Shown here: positions 25,650 through 34,973 of the stretch, piece by piece
Layout of the letters: every line of letters starts with the position of its first letter
How positions within the stretch are numbered: position 1 is the stretch's first letter
Assembly: GCA_040389005.1 (NCBI GenBank)
Contig: JAZKAS010000014.1
Coordinates: 1-64,000, forward strand
DNA: 64,000 bases
Direction: 5' to 3'
From: JAGOUN01 sp040389005
GTDB lineage: Bacteria > Pseudomonadota > Gammaproteobacteria > JAGOUN01
Position numbers and translations under genes: made by a program
The notes under the pieces: generated by a model
The model's database searches: none
The model's input: only the letters and a program-made list of their open reading frames with translations
Told to the model about the DNA's origin: nothing

Positions 25650-26984
25650 TCAAGACCCGGCCACTGCCATGTTTTCAATCAAAACTGCACCGGTTCGAAT
25701 GTTATAACGATGATCTTGTTCCACACCGATTCCAACGATCTGCTGATACATATCTTTTAAATTTCCTGCAATGGTGATTTCTTCAACGGGGAATTGTATT
25801 TGTCCATTCTCAACATAGAACCCCGTCATGCCTTTAGAATAATCACCATTCACTAAACTCACGCCCTGCCCTAATGTATCGGTAACAATGAGCCCTTTGT
25901 GCATGCCACCAATTAAATCTGCCAATGGTTTTACTTGGGCACTTTCTACAACGATATTGTGTACGCCACCTGCATTACCCGTTGTGGGTATACCTAATTG
26001 TCGACCGCTGTAGGTGCTCATCAAATACGTCATCAACCGGCCATGATGAATTAAGTTTTTCTCACGCGTATAAACGCCTTCATCATCAAACGGTGAACTA
26101 CCAACGCCTTTATGTAAAAACGGTTTTTCAATTAAAGAAATATGCTCCGGCAAAATAATTTGATTGAGTTGATCGAGTAAAAATGATGATCGACGATAAA
26201 TATTGCCACCCATCGCTGCACCAATAAGATATTTCCAAAAACTTGCAGCGGCTTGATTAACAAATAATATCGGCAAATTTTGTGTGGGAATTTGCCTCGC
26301 GCCTAATCGCGCAATGGCTTTTTTATTTGCCTCTTCTGCAATGTAATCGGTTGTCCATAAATCTGTTGGATCCATCGCGCAGGTATATTCTGATTCGCTT
26401 TGCATTTCACCATTTTTTTCTGCAATTAGCGCGCAATGCATACTATGACTTGAACTAAAATAGCCTTGCATAAAGCCTTCGCTATTAGCCAAAAGTTCAT
26501 ATGTTTGATGTGTGCTTAATCCAGCACCATCGGATTTTATTAAGGGTTTATTGATTGATAACGCATGCGCTTCACACGCCATTGCAAGTTCAATGGCTTT
26601 TTCAGCAGTAATATCCCACGGATAATACTGCTCAAGTTTTTGTGGATTAAATGCGAGCTGTTCTCGATCGGGCAATCCTGAATACGGATCTTCTGCCGCG
26701 TAGGTTGCAAAATCATACGCTGCATTAACTGCCCGCTTAATGGAATCTAACGAGAAATCATTGGTTGTTGCAGAACCGCGTTTCTTTCCTAAATAAACGG
26801 TAATTGAAAATTCTTTACCGCGATCATATTCCAAACTATCAATTTGCTGATTTAAAATATTCACGCTCATACCCTGACCGGCATGCACATCAACTTCGAC
26901 AGCATCCGCACCTTTTCTTTGAGCGAAATCGATCGCTTGCTCAGCGATTTCTTTTAAAAATTCTGTATTAAGTTGTGTCGTCAT
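25650..26984 (-). CDS. pmbA: PmbA/TldE metalloprotease subunit
   Basis: Subunit of the TldD/TldE complex, which degrades unfolded peptides and matures some modified peptides. The 444-aa protein matches PmbA over its length (QRKGADAVEVDVHAGQGMSV, EKPFLHKGVGSSPFDDEGVY, GNAGGVHNIVVE, GFYVENGQIQFPVEEITIAG). It has no HExxxH itself, since the catalytic zinc lies in TldD. Its start overlaps the tldD stop by four bases, so the pair is co-translated. In E. coli the two genes lie apart, whereas here they are adjacent. Confidence 0.95.
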   Translation of the reverse strand: MTTQLNTEFLKEIAEQAIDFAQRKGADAVEVDVHAGQGMSVNILNQQIDSLEYDRGKEFSITVYLGKKRGSATTNDFSLDSIKRAVNAAYDFATYAAEDPYSGLPDREQLAFNPQKLEQYYPWDITAEKAIELAMACEAHALSINKPLIKSDGAGLSTHQTYELLANSEGFMQGYFSSSHSMHCALIAEKNGEMQSESEYTCAMDPTDLWTTDYIAEEANKKAIARLGARQIPTQNLPILFVNQAAASFWKYLIGAAMGGNIYRRSSFLLDQLNQIILPEHISLIEKPFLHKGVGSSPFDDEGVYTREKNLIHHGRLMTYLMSTYSGRQLGIPTTGNAGGVHNIVVESAQVKPLADLIGGMHKGLIVTDTLGQGVSLVNGDYSKGMTGFYVENGQIQFPVEEITIAGNLKDMYQQIVGIGVEQDHRYNIRTGAVLIENMAVAGS

Positions 26985-28426
26985 AGCTGCGTTCCCCCTA
27001 CGACCATTTCACTCACTTTCAATGTTGGTTGACCCACGCCAACAGGCACGCTTTGGCCATCTTTGCCGCATACGCCAACACCTGGATCAAGCTGCAAATC
27101 ATTACCGACCATCGTCACTTTGGTTAAAACATCGGGGCCATTGCCTATTAAAGTAGCGCCTTTTATCGGCGCAGTGACTTTGCCATCTTCAATTAAATAG
27201 GCTTCACTCGCTGAAAACACAAATTTGCCGGAAGTAATATCCACTTCACCGCCGCCAAAATTTACAGCATAAATGCCTTTTTTAACGGACTTAATAATAT
27301 CGGCGGGATCATCATCACCGGGCAACATATAAGTATTCGTCATACGTGGCATGGGGATATGCGCATACGATTCACGGCGGCCGTTCCCGGTCGCTGCAAC
27401 TCCCATCAAACGTGCGTTCAACTTATCTTGCATAAAACCACGTAAAATACCGTTTTCGATTAACATAGTATTCTGACCAACGGTTCCTTCATCATCGATT
27501 GCCACCGAACCACGGCGGTTTAGAAGCGTTGCATCATCAACAATGGTGCATTTATCGGAAGCCACACGCTGGCCTAATTTATCCGTAAATGCCGATGTTT
27601 TTTTGCGAATGAAATCGCCTTCTAAACCATGACCAATCGCTTCATGCAAAAGCACCCCAGGCCAACCCGAACCGAGAACTACCGGCATCAAGCCTGCAGG
27701 TGCTGGAATCGCCTCTAAATTAGTGAGCGCTTGTTTAACCGCTTTATTGACAAACTCTTGAATCAACACATCGCTGAAATGCGCATAATCACCGCGTAAG
27801 CCACCGCCGCAACTACCGCCTTCGCGCTTATCACCAAATTCCGCCAGCACTTGGATATTAAAACGCACTAAGGGCCGAATATCCGCATGACAACTACCAT
27901 CATGGTTAAATATCAATACTTGTTCGTAAGAACTACTTAAACTCGCCATCACTTGCGTCACTTTCGGACTTGCGGCTCGCGCCAATTGATCGGCTTTATT
28001 CAGTAAATCCACTTTTTGTTGAGAAGTCATGGAATCTAACGGATTGTTATGAGAATACATAATGGGCGTTGAACCTCTATTCCACGCTTTAATCGCTTGC
28101 GTCGCATTACCTAATCGATTAATACTTCGCGCCGCTATCGCAGCATCTTCTAGTGCCGGTAAAACAAGATCATCCGAATACGCATAACCGGTTTTTTCAC
28201 CACTGACCACACGAATGCCCACTCCTTGGTCATAAGCGTAACTACCTTCTTTGACAATACCTTCTTCAAGATACCAGCTTTCATGATAGACCGATTGAAA
28301 ATACAAATCCGCATAATCGACATTCGAGCACATAATTTTGGAAAATACGCGATCAATATCTTGAAGCGACAAACCGGAGGAAGTAAGCAACGAATCGGTG
28401 ACTCGATGGATGATTTCTTGCGACAT
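26981..28426 (-). CDS. tldD: TldD metalloprotease catalytic subunit
   Basis: A zinc protease subunit of 481 aa with the HExxxH motif in LLHEAIGHGLEGDFIRKKTS (about residues 257-276). Other conserved segments are FNHDGSCHADIRPLVRFNIQ and GGGEVDITSGKFVFSASEAY. It forms a heterodimer with PmbA, encoded directly downstream with ATGA overlap. Length is identical to E. coli TldD (481). About 156 bp upstream separate it from the divergent unknown gene at 28583. Confidence 0.96.
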   Translation of the reverse strand: MSQEIIHRVTDSLLTSSGLSLQDIDRVFSKIMCSNVDYADLYFQSVYHESWYLEEGIVKEGSYAYDQGVGIRVVSGEKTGYAYSDDLVLPALEDAAIAARSINRLGNATQAIKAWNRGSTPIMYSHNNPLDSMTSQQKVDLLNKADQLARAASPKVTQVMASLSSSYEQVLIFNHDGSCHADIRPLVRFNIQVLAEFGDKREGGSCGGGLRGDYAHFSDVLIQEFVNKAVKQALTNLEAIPAPAGLMPVVLGSGWPGVLLHEAIGHGLEGDFIRKKTSAFTDKLGQRVASDKCTIVDDATLLNRRGSVAIDDEGTVGQNTMLIENGILRGFMQDKLNARLMGVAATGNGRRESYAHIPMPRMTNTYMLPGDDDPADIIKSVKKGIYAVNFGGGEVDITSGKFVFSASEAYLIEDGKVTAPIKGATLIGNGPDVLTKVTMVGNDLQLDPGVGVCGKDGQSVPVGVGQPTLKVSEMVVGGTQL

Positions 28427-28582
28427 ACTAACTCTAAAAAAATAAGAACCATGAACCGTATCTTACACGAATTTTACCCGAGTAAGAAATAACAACGACC
28501 ATTTTAATTTTTTTATTGACTTCCAGCATTTTTTAAATTTTGACCTATACTCCAATGACGAAACTAAAAACATGAGGCAAAA

Positions 28583-29080
28583 ATGCGCGTTACAAATACC
28601 AACGAAGTACCAAGTAGCGAACCTATGTCTGTCAAAGAGAGGGTAAGTGAATTTAACCAAGAAAAGATGCACAATGCTGTCAGTAACGTAAAGGCACAAA
28701 AAAAAGTAAAAAGACAACCAGAAGTAACACCAGAGCCGAAGCCGAAGCAGACGACAAGGCCAGTGCAAGAGCCCGTGACAGCGGAAAAACCAGCCGAAGT
28801 GTATGAAAGAAAAACAAGAACATCGCATAGAAACAGTGCTAGTACGCAAACGAGTCCACAAAAAAGTGCTAGCACACCTGTAGCAGAACCAAGCTTGCCC
28901 TCTAAAGAGGAATTGCGAGGGGCATATAAGCAAAACTCAGGTTTTTTCAGTTTTAAAAAACATACTCTATTTTCTAATGATAAACCGGTTGAGCAAATCA
29001 TCGAAAAACTAAAAAGCAGAGCGGGCAAGAACCCCAACGGAGCCTCCGCTACAACGTTAAAACGTTTTGGATTGAGCTGA
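28583..29080 (+). CDS. Hypothetical disordered Lys/Pro/Thr-rich protein, possible effector
   Basis: I do not recognise this 165-aa protein. Residues 1-110 are low-complexity and highly charged (KAQKKVKRQPEVTPEPKPKQ, repeated SAST motifs) and probably disordered. The last 50 residues (EELRGAYKQNSGFFSFKKHT, VEQIIEKLKSRAGKN) look like a small folded helical module. There is no signal peptide or membrane helix. A disordered N-terminus plus a compact C-terminal module is common in type IV secretion effectors of Legionellales, but that is only a suggestion. It converges with the histidine phosphatase gene with no spare bases between the stops. Confidence 0.6.
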   Translation: MRVTNTNEVPSSEPMSVKERVSEFNQEKMHNAVSNVKAQKKVKRQPEVTPEPKPKQTTRPVQEPVTAEKPAEVYERKTRTSHRNSASTQTSPQKSASTPVAEPSLPSKEELRGAYKQNSGFFSFKKHTLFSNDKPVEQIIEKLKSRAGKNPNGASATTLKRFGLS

Positions 29081-29680
29081 TCAAACCGGTGCGTTATTCC
29101 AATAATTCAATTGCCAATGTTGTTCCGTGGTAAATTGAAAAGCGCTGATTGCCCCTGTTTTCATTTTTGGTAAATCACAAGGATTGGCCAAAATAGCAGG
29201 GGCGAATCGTGCAATGCCATTACTTGTTACAACCAAAATCGTTATACCATCTGGATATTTCGCGATACACTGATTTGCAAAATCTTTCCAATCTTGCTTA
29301 ATTTTTTCAGCATTAACTTTCCAATCAGCCGGCGCAATGCCGTGTTCTTCCCATCGTTTTAAAGCAATTTCGCCAATCCGCGCCACTACTTCGTTTTCTG
29401 GCTTTCCATCATCAATGCCATAATCAACTTCATCAAAAATGGGATTAATTTCAAACACATTTTCTGGCCAAGCAATTGCAGCGGTTTCTTGCGTGCGTTT
29501 TAATGAGCTTACAAAAACACGATCAATTTTAGGGTGGTTTTCATGTAAAAAAACACCGAGTTTTTTGGCTTGTTCGCGACCAGAGTTTGACAAAGGCAAA
29601 TCAGTTTGTTTACCCACACGTAAAAGTATATCACCAGGATCAAATGTGTTGCCGTGACGAGCAATTAATAATGTTATCAT
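29081..29680 (-). CDS. Histidine phosphatase family protein (phosphoglycerate-mutase-like), second His replaced
   Basis: A 199-aa member of the histidine phosphatase superfamily. The phospho-accepting RHG motif is present (LLIARHGNTFDPGD), as are the VSSLKRTQETA arginine region and DEVDYGIDDGKPE. The usual late motif SHGG..R appears as VVTSNGIARF, so Asn stands where the second catalytic His is expected. Activity may therefore differ from classical phosphatases. ATG at 29680 overlaps the kdsB stop (ATGA), suggesting coupling to Kdo activation. A start five codons upstream is possible but less likely. Substrate is unknown. Confidence 0.8.
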   Translation of the reverse strand: MITLLIARHGNTFDPGDILLRVGKQTDLPLSNSGREQAKKLGVFLHENHPKIDRVFVSSLKRTQETAAIAWPENVFEINPIFDEVDYGIDDGKPENEVVARIGEIALKRWEEHGIAPADWKVNAEKIKQDWKDFANQCIAKYPDGITILVVTSNGIARFAPAILANPCDLPKMKTGAISAFQFTTEQHWQLNYWNNAPV

Positions 29681-30489
29681 TGCATTTTTATCCACATGGT
29701 TTCTGCCCTTTTTAAATCTTCAGGTGTATCAACCCCCGGAATCGGTCCATATTTTCCATAACTGACTTTCTCAACGCGAATTGATAACCCATTTTCCAAC
29801 AATCGCAACTGTTCCAACCCCTCTAATTTTTCATAAACACTTTCCGGCAACGCAACAAACTTTCGTAAAGCATCTAACTGAAAACCATATAATCCAATAT
29901 GCTGATAAACCGGTGAATAGGATTCTTTGAGTCGTAATTTTTCTTCACCTCGAATGGCAGGAATAACATTCTTAGAAAACCATAATGCTTTTTGTTTTGT
30001 ATCCATTACAACCGTTGTTCCTGAAAAAGGCGTTATTTTTTTGCTTTCACGAAACTTATCAAGCTCTTCCCAAGTCAATTGAACCGCTGGTGTTGCAACA
30101 GAAAACTCTGGATGGTCTAATAATACCTGCGCAATTTGTGATAAAAAATGTGTGGGCGTAAACGGCGCGTCACCTTGTAAATTAATTACCACTTGCGGCG
30201 AAATGTTTAATGCATCAATAGCCGCTAATACGCGATCAGAACCTGTTGGGCACGAGTCAGGCGTCATCACGGGAATAACACCTAAAATTGATTGCGCATG
30301 CTCTAATACACGCGGATCTTCCGTCGCAACAATCACCGCAACATTCCCTAATGTTTTTGCCGCAGCCAACGCTGTGTCACACGTATGTTGCAACATCGTT
30401 TTAGAACCAATTTTTGCCAATGGTTTTCCTGCAAAACGTGAAGAGCCATAACGGGCAGGAATAACAATCGCTACTTTTTGCGTCATCAT
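29677..30489 (-). CDS. kdsB: CMP-Kdo synthetase
   Basis: 3-deoxy-manno-octulosonate cytidylyltransferase activates Kdo with CTP for LPS inner core synthesis. Motifs are IPARYGSSRFAGKPLAKIGS near the N-terminus, the nucleotide-binding NLQGDAPF, YQHIGLYGFQLDALRKFVAL and the RLLENGLSIRVE region. Length 270 aa is slightly longer than E. coli (248), mainly within the central part. It lies 9 bp after pilT and overlaps the histidine phosphatase. Confidence 0.95.
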   Translation of the reverse strand: MMTQKVAIVIPARYGSSRFAGKPLAKIGSKTMLQHTCDTALAAAKTLGNVAVIVATEDPRVLEHAQSILGVIPVMTPDSCPTGSDRVLAAIDALNISPQVVINLQGDAPFTPTHFLSQIAQVLLDHPEFSVATPAVQLTWEELDKFRESKKITPFSGTTVVMDTKQKALWFSKNVIPAIRGEEKLRLKESYSPVYQHIGLYGFQLDALRKFVALPESVYEKLEGLEQLRLLENGLSIRVEKVSYGKYGPIPGVDTPEDLKRAETMWIKMQ

Positions 30490-30498
30490 AATCGGTTC

Positions 30499-31482
30499 CT
30501 AATTAATTAAATCTAATTTTTTCAATTCTTTTAAACTTTCATCCATCGTCTGCATACCACTTGCGCGACCAGTTTGTATGGCCGATAAAATTTGTGCCGT
30601 TTTATTCTCACGGATAAGATTTCGAATAGGCGTCGTACCCATCATAATCTCTTGCGCCGCAACACGGCCACCGTTTTTTTTCTTAACCAAAGTTTGTGAT
30701 ATCACTGCTTGTAACGAATCTGCCAGCATATTTCTCACTAACTCTTTATCACCCGCCGGAAAAACATCGATAATACGATTGATGGTTGCTGAACACGATT
30801 GCGTGTGCAACGTCGCTAACACTAAATGCCCTGTTTCTGCAGCCGTTAACGCCAATCGAATCGTTTCAAGATCACGCATTTCACCAACGAGAATGACATC
30901 CGGGTCTTCTCTTAGCGCAGCACGCAAAGCATCTTGAAAGCTGGCGGTATGTTGATGAATTTCTCGCTGCTGAATAAGCGATTTTTCGGATTGATACACA
31001 TACTCAATCGGGTCTTCTAATGAAATAATATGCGCGTTTTGCGTAAGATTAATATGCTGAATCATCGCAGCGAGCGTGGTGCTTTTTCCACATCCTGTAG
31101 GCCCTGTCACCAAAATTAAACCTGTCTTTAATGCACACAAATTTTTCAACAGAGAAGCCGTTGGCAGCGATTCTAACGCAGGTGCTTCTCGAGAAATAGC
31201 TCTAAAAACTGCACTTATTCCTCGTAATTGATAAAAAATATTGACTCTAAATCGAATGCCTTCTTTAAAAGCAAACGAGAAATCTTGTTCTAAATTCTGT
31301 GTATTTTTTGGAGGACGTATTGCTGACAATTGATCTAACAGCTCTGCGTCGCTCAATACGCACGCGCCTTCTAACGGAGTTAATTCGCCGTCAATGCGTA
31401 CTCTCGGCGATAACCCACTGGATACGTGAAGATCCGAGGCTCCCAATTGAACAGTTTCAGCGAGTAACTGCATTAAATCCAT
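30499..31482 (-). CDS. pilT: PilT-like type IV pilus retraction ATPase
   Basis: A hexameric secretion-superfamily ATPase of 327 aa. It has an N-terminal PAS-like domain (GASDLHVSSGLSPRVRIDGE), Walker A GPTGCGKSTTLAAM, Asp box ISLEDPIEYVYQ, Walker B DPDVILVGEMRD, His box ATLHTQS and the C-terminal retraction motif TPIRNLIRENK (AIRNLIRE in classical PilT). It would drive pilus retraction, twitching or DNA uptake if pilus genes exist elsewhere. None are in this window. It diverges from mfd across 62 bp. Confidence 0.9.
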   Translation of the reverse strand: MDLMQLLAETVQLGASDLHVSSGLSPRVRIDGELTPLEGACVLSDAELLDQLSAIRPPKNTQNLEQDFSFAFKEGIRFRVNIFYQLRGISAVFRAISREAPALESLPTASLLKNLCALKTGLILVTGPTGCGKSTTLAAMIQHINLTQNAHIISLEDPIEYVYQSEKSLIQQREIHQHTASFQDALRAALREDPDVILVGEMRDLETIRLALTAAETGHLVLATLHTQSCSATINRIIDVFPAGDKELVRNMLADSLQAVISQTLVKKKNGGRVAAQEIMMGTTPIRNLIRENKTAQILSAIQTGRASGMQTMDESLKELKKLDLIN

Positions 31483-31544
31483 AGACTCATCCTACCTTAA
31501 TAGGTAAAATTTGTTATAGTAACTCCTTTTTTGTAGCGCCTCAA

Positions 31545-34500
31545 ATGCAGTCTCTTGGTTTAGCTCATAAATACCCTCGCTCGCTGGAAACTTTTGTTGA
31601 AAAGTTGCCCGGATGCGGTACCGCACTCCTGATTAGCGAGCTTTTAGCGGCAGAATCTCGACCCACGCTCATCATTTGTGCCGGCATCCAAGAGGCTAAT
31701 CAACTCAGCGATGAGTTATCTTTTTTCTTAGATAAATCTTTTGCAGGAAAAATTCACTTATTTCCTGATTGGGAAACGTTACCTTATGATGCTTTTTCGC
31801 CCCATGAAGATATCACCGCAAGCCGCATCAAACTTCTTGCAACAATGGCGAAAAATCAACAAGACATTTACATCGCCACTGTTGCAACGCTTATGCAGAG
31901 ACTTGCGCCAAGAAATAGTCTTGAAGCAGATATTTTTCTCTTAAAAGTAGGCGATATTTTTGAATTAGAACCCACGCGTACACGACTTGTTGCGCTCGGA
32001 TATCAATGCGTCAGCGAAGTGCAACGCCACGGTGAATTTTCTATTCGCGGTGCCATTGTTGATATTTTTCCCAGCAATAGCCCTGTACCTTATCGCATTG
32101 ATTTATTCGATAATGAAGTCGATAGTATTCGCACGTTTTCAATCGAAGATCAACGCTCCATTAATAAAATTGAAAGCGTTGAATTACTACCCGCAAAAGA
32201 ATTTCCCATGGATGGTAAAAGTATCACCCTGTTTACCGAACAATGGGAAAAAGAATTTCCAGGCAATGCTGCAAATTGCCCTTTTTATCAAATTGTCAGC
32301 TCAGGAAAAATATTTGGCGGAATTGAATATTATATTCCATTGTTTTTTAAAAACATGTCTTCATTATTTGACTATATCAGTGAAAAATTTTCCATTATTT
32401 ATAGCGATACATTAAATGAGACCATCGAACAACAATGGAAAGAAATCAAAGAACGCTACGCACAAAAATCACATGATATTATTCAACCAATATTAAGTCC
32501 TGATAGATTATGGCTGCGCCCTGAAGAAATTTTTTCTGAATTAAAAAAGCATTCACGCTTTCGTTTGAATAAAACAACACAATCACTTTCACTTGATAGC
32601 ATTGCCGTTGATTACAAGCTAGCCTCTCCTATTCAGGCTTTATTAAATTATCAAATTAACAATCAACATCGACTTCTCTTGTGCGCAGAAAGTTCCGGTC
32701 GAAAAGAAATTATCAAAGCACTTTTTTCAAAGAATCGACAATCTTTAGTCGAATATAAAGATTGGCAAACTTTCCTTGAATCACACGATAAAATAGGCAT
32801 TGTCACTGCTTCACTTTGGGCCAGCGCGGAATTACTCGATCATAAACTTAGTATTATTAGCGAAAATGATTTATTTGGCCGAAAACTAAAATATCAAAAG
32901 AAACGCATAGTCGCTACGTCACAAGATATTGAACGCACGATTTATCAAAACATTGCTGAGCTTAATTTAGGCGACCCCATTGTTCACTTTGAACATGGCG
33001 TTGGACGCTATTTAGGTTTACAAACACTGACGATTGGCAATCAAACCAGTGAATTTTTAACTATTGAATATCAAAAAGGGGATAAGCTATTTGTTCCCGT
33101 CACCAATTTACAATTAATCAGTCGTTATAGCGCAGGTGATGTACAACACGCGCCAATTAACGCTTTGGGCACAGAACAATGGGCGAAAGCGAAAAAGAAA
33201 GCGCTCGAAAAAGCCTATGATGTCGCTGCAGAACTTTTAGGCATATATGCGCAACGCGCTGCGCATCAAGGCGATGCGATGTCGTTTAACGCAGAAGAGT
33301 ATCAACAGTTTTGTGCAGGATTTCCCTTTGAAGAAACCCCCGATCAAGCAGAAGCAATTAAAGCAGTGATTCATGATTTAGAATCCGTACATCCGATGGA
33401 TCGCGTCATTTGCGGTGACGTTGGTTTTGGCAAAACAGAAGTGGCGATGCGCGCCGCATTTGTCGCTATCCAAAATCATCAACAAGTGGCAATTCTTGTT
33501 CCCACAACGTTGCTTGCTGAACAACACGGTCAAAATTTTATGGATCGATTTTCTGATTGGCCCGTGAATATTGCGGTACTGTCTCGATTTAAAACCTCTA
33601 AAGAAAAAGATGAAGTCATCGAAAATCTTAAATCAGGCAAAGTCGATATTGTGATTGGCACACATTCACTTTTACAAGAAAATATTGTATTCGCCCGATT
33701 AGGTTTATTAATCATTGATGAAGAACATCGTTTCGGTGTTCGACAAAAAGAAAAATTCAAAAAATTTAAAGCCAAAGTGAATATTCTCACTATGACAGCG
33801 ACGCCTATTCCCAGAACACTCAATATGGCCATGGCAAAATTACGCGATTTTTCCATTATTGCTACGCCGCCAGCTAAACGCTTATCAATTAAAACATTTG
33901 TGCATGAACGCAATCGATCAATTATTACAGAAGCCATTGAGCGTGAACTTCATCGTGGCGGACAAGTGTTCTTCTTGCATAATAATGTCACTACCATCGA
34001 ACATTGTGCAGAAGAATTAAAAAATTGGTTACCGAATGCCGTTATTCGTTCTGCGCACGGACAAATGGCGGAACGTGAACTCGAAACCATCATGGTCGAT
34101 TTTTATCACCAAAAATTTAATGTCTTAGTGTGTACCACTATTATTGAAACGGGGATTGATATCCCGACGGCGAACACCATTGTCATGGACCGTGCCGATA
34201 AATTAGGTCTGGCACAATTACATCAATTACGCGGACGCGTTGGGCGATCCCATCATCAAGCCTATGCGTATTTACTCTGCCCCGAAAAAGAGGCCCTGAC
34301 AGGCGATGCCAAAAAGCGTTTAGATGCTATTTCATCATTAGGGGATTTGGGGGCTGGATTTCATCTGGCATCGCACGATTTAGAAATTCGTGGTGCTGGA
34401 GAATTATTAGGCGAAGAACAAAGCGGTCAAATGCAAGCGATTGGATTTTCACTGTATCTTGAGCTCATTGAAAAAGCCGTCAAAACCTTACGCGCAGGCG

Positions 34501-34973
34501 GAAAACTCAATACCAATCTTGACTTTGATTTTGGGCGCGCTCATGAAGTCGATTTAGGCGTGCCAGCACTCATTCCCAATGATTATTTGCCAGACGTTCA
34601 TTCACGCTTGATGTTTTACAAACGCCTATCAGATGCCAAAACAGATACACAATTAGAACAACTGCAAGTTGAACTGATTGACCGCTTTGGATTATTACCT
34701 TTGCCCGCCAAAAATCTCTTCGCGAGTAATGAAATTAAATTAATTTGCCAGAAATTAGGCATTAAAAAAATTGCCGCCAATAAGATTTTTGTTAAAATCG
34801 ATTTCTTAGAATCAACTTGCGTTGAACCCATGACTTTAATTAAACTGATTCAAGCGCGACCGAATACGTATCAATTGATCAATAATCATACGTTAAAAGT
34901 GGTTTTCCCTGAACATGCAGAACATGAACGCGTCGAAAGAGTACAGGAAACACTGAAAAAACTTGCGATATAA
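31545..34973 (+). CDS. mfd: Transcription-repair coupling factor Mfd
   Basis: Removes stalled RNA polymerase at DNA lesions and recruits UvrA. The 1142-aa protein (E. coli 1148) has all regions: UvrB-like N-terminal domains (PRSLETFVEKLPGCG to about residue 400), the RNA-polymerase-interacting domain (NLGDPIVHFEHGVGRYLGLQ), and the RecG-like helicase motor. The motor has Walker A CGDVGFGKTE, DEEH box LLIIDEEHRFGV, motif III TMTATPIPRTL and VCTTIIETGIDIP. A C-terminal TRCF domain follows. The stop overlaps the start of the next gene (TAATG). Confidence 0.98.
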   Translation: MQSLGLAHKYPRSLETFVEKLPGCGTALLISELLAAESRPTLIICAGIQEANQLSDELSFFLDKSFAGKIHLFPDWETLPYDAFSPHEDITASRIKLLATMAKNQQDIYIATVATLMQRLAPRNSLEADIFLLKVGDIFELEPTRTRLVALGYQCVSEVQRHGEFSIRGAIVDIFPSNSPVPYRIDLFDNEVDSIRTFSIEDQRSINKIESVELLPAKEFPMDGKSITLFTEQWEKEFPGNAANCPFYQIVSSGKIFGGIEYYIPLFFKNMSSLFDYISEKFSIIYSDTLNETIEQQWKEIKERYAQKSHDIIQPILSPDRLWLRPEEIFSELKKHSRFRLNKTTQSLSLDSIAVDYKLASPIQALLNYQINNQHRLLLCAESSGRKEIIKALFSKNRQSLVEYKDWQTFLESHDKIGIVTASLWASAELLDHKLSIISENDLFGRKLKYQKKRIVATSQDIERTIYQNIAELNLGDPIVHFEHGVGRYLGLQTLTIGNQTSEFLTIEYQKGDKLFVPVTNLQLISRYSAGDVQHAPINALGTEQWAKAKKKALEKAYDVAAELLGIYAQRAAHQGDAMSFNAEEYQQFCAGFPFEETPDQAEAIKAVIHDLESVHPMDRVICGDVGFGKTEVAMRAAFVAIQNHQQVAILVPTTLLAEQHGQNFMDRFSDWPVNIAVLSRFKTSKEKDEVIENLKSGKVDIVIGTHSLLQENIVFARLGLLIIDEEHRFGVRQKEKFKKFKAKVNILTMTATPIPRTLNMAMAKLRDFSIIATPPAKRLSIKTFVHERNRSIITEAIERELHRGGQVFFLHNNVTTIEHCAEELKNWLPNAVIRSAHGQMAERELETIMVDFYHQKFNVLVCTTIIETGIDIPTANTIVMDRADKLGLAQLHQLRGRVGRSHHQAYAYLLCPEKEALTGDAKKRLDAISSLGDLGAGFHLASHDLEIRGAGELLGEEQSGQMQAIGFSLYLELIEKAVKTLRAGGKLNTNLDFDFGRAHEVDLGVPALIPNDYLPDVHSRLMFYKRLSDAKTDTQLEQLQVELIDRFGLLPLPAKNLFASNEIKLICQKLGIKKIAANKIFVKIDFLESTCVEPMTLIKLIQARPNTYQLINNHTLKVVFPEHAEHERVERVQETLKKLAI

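Noticed and set aside
28516..28551. TTGACT and TATACT as a promoter for the 28583 gene
   Set aside because: The spacing is 24 bp, too long for a sigma-70 promoter.
28463..29037. Long minus-strand ORFs rich in Cys, Phe and Leu opposite the 28583 gene
   Set aside because: They are mirror images of a Lys/Glu/Thr-rich reading frame, and two such frames overlap each other.
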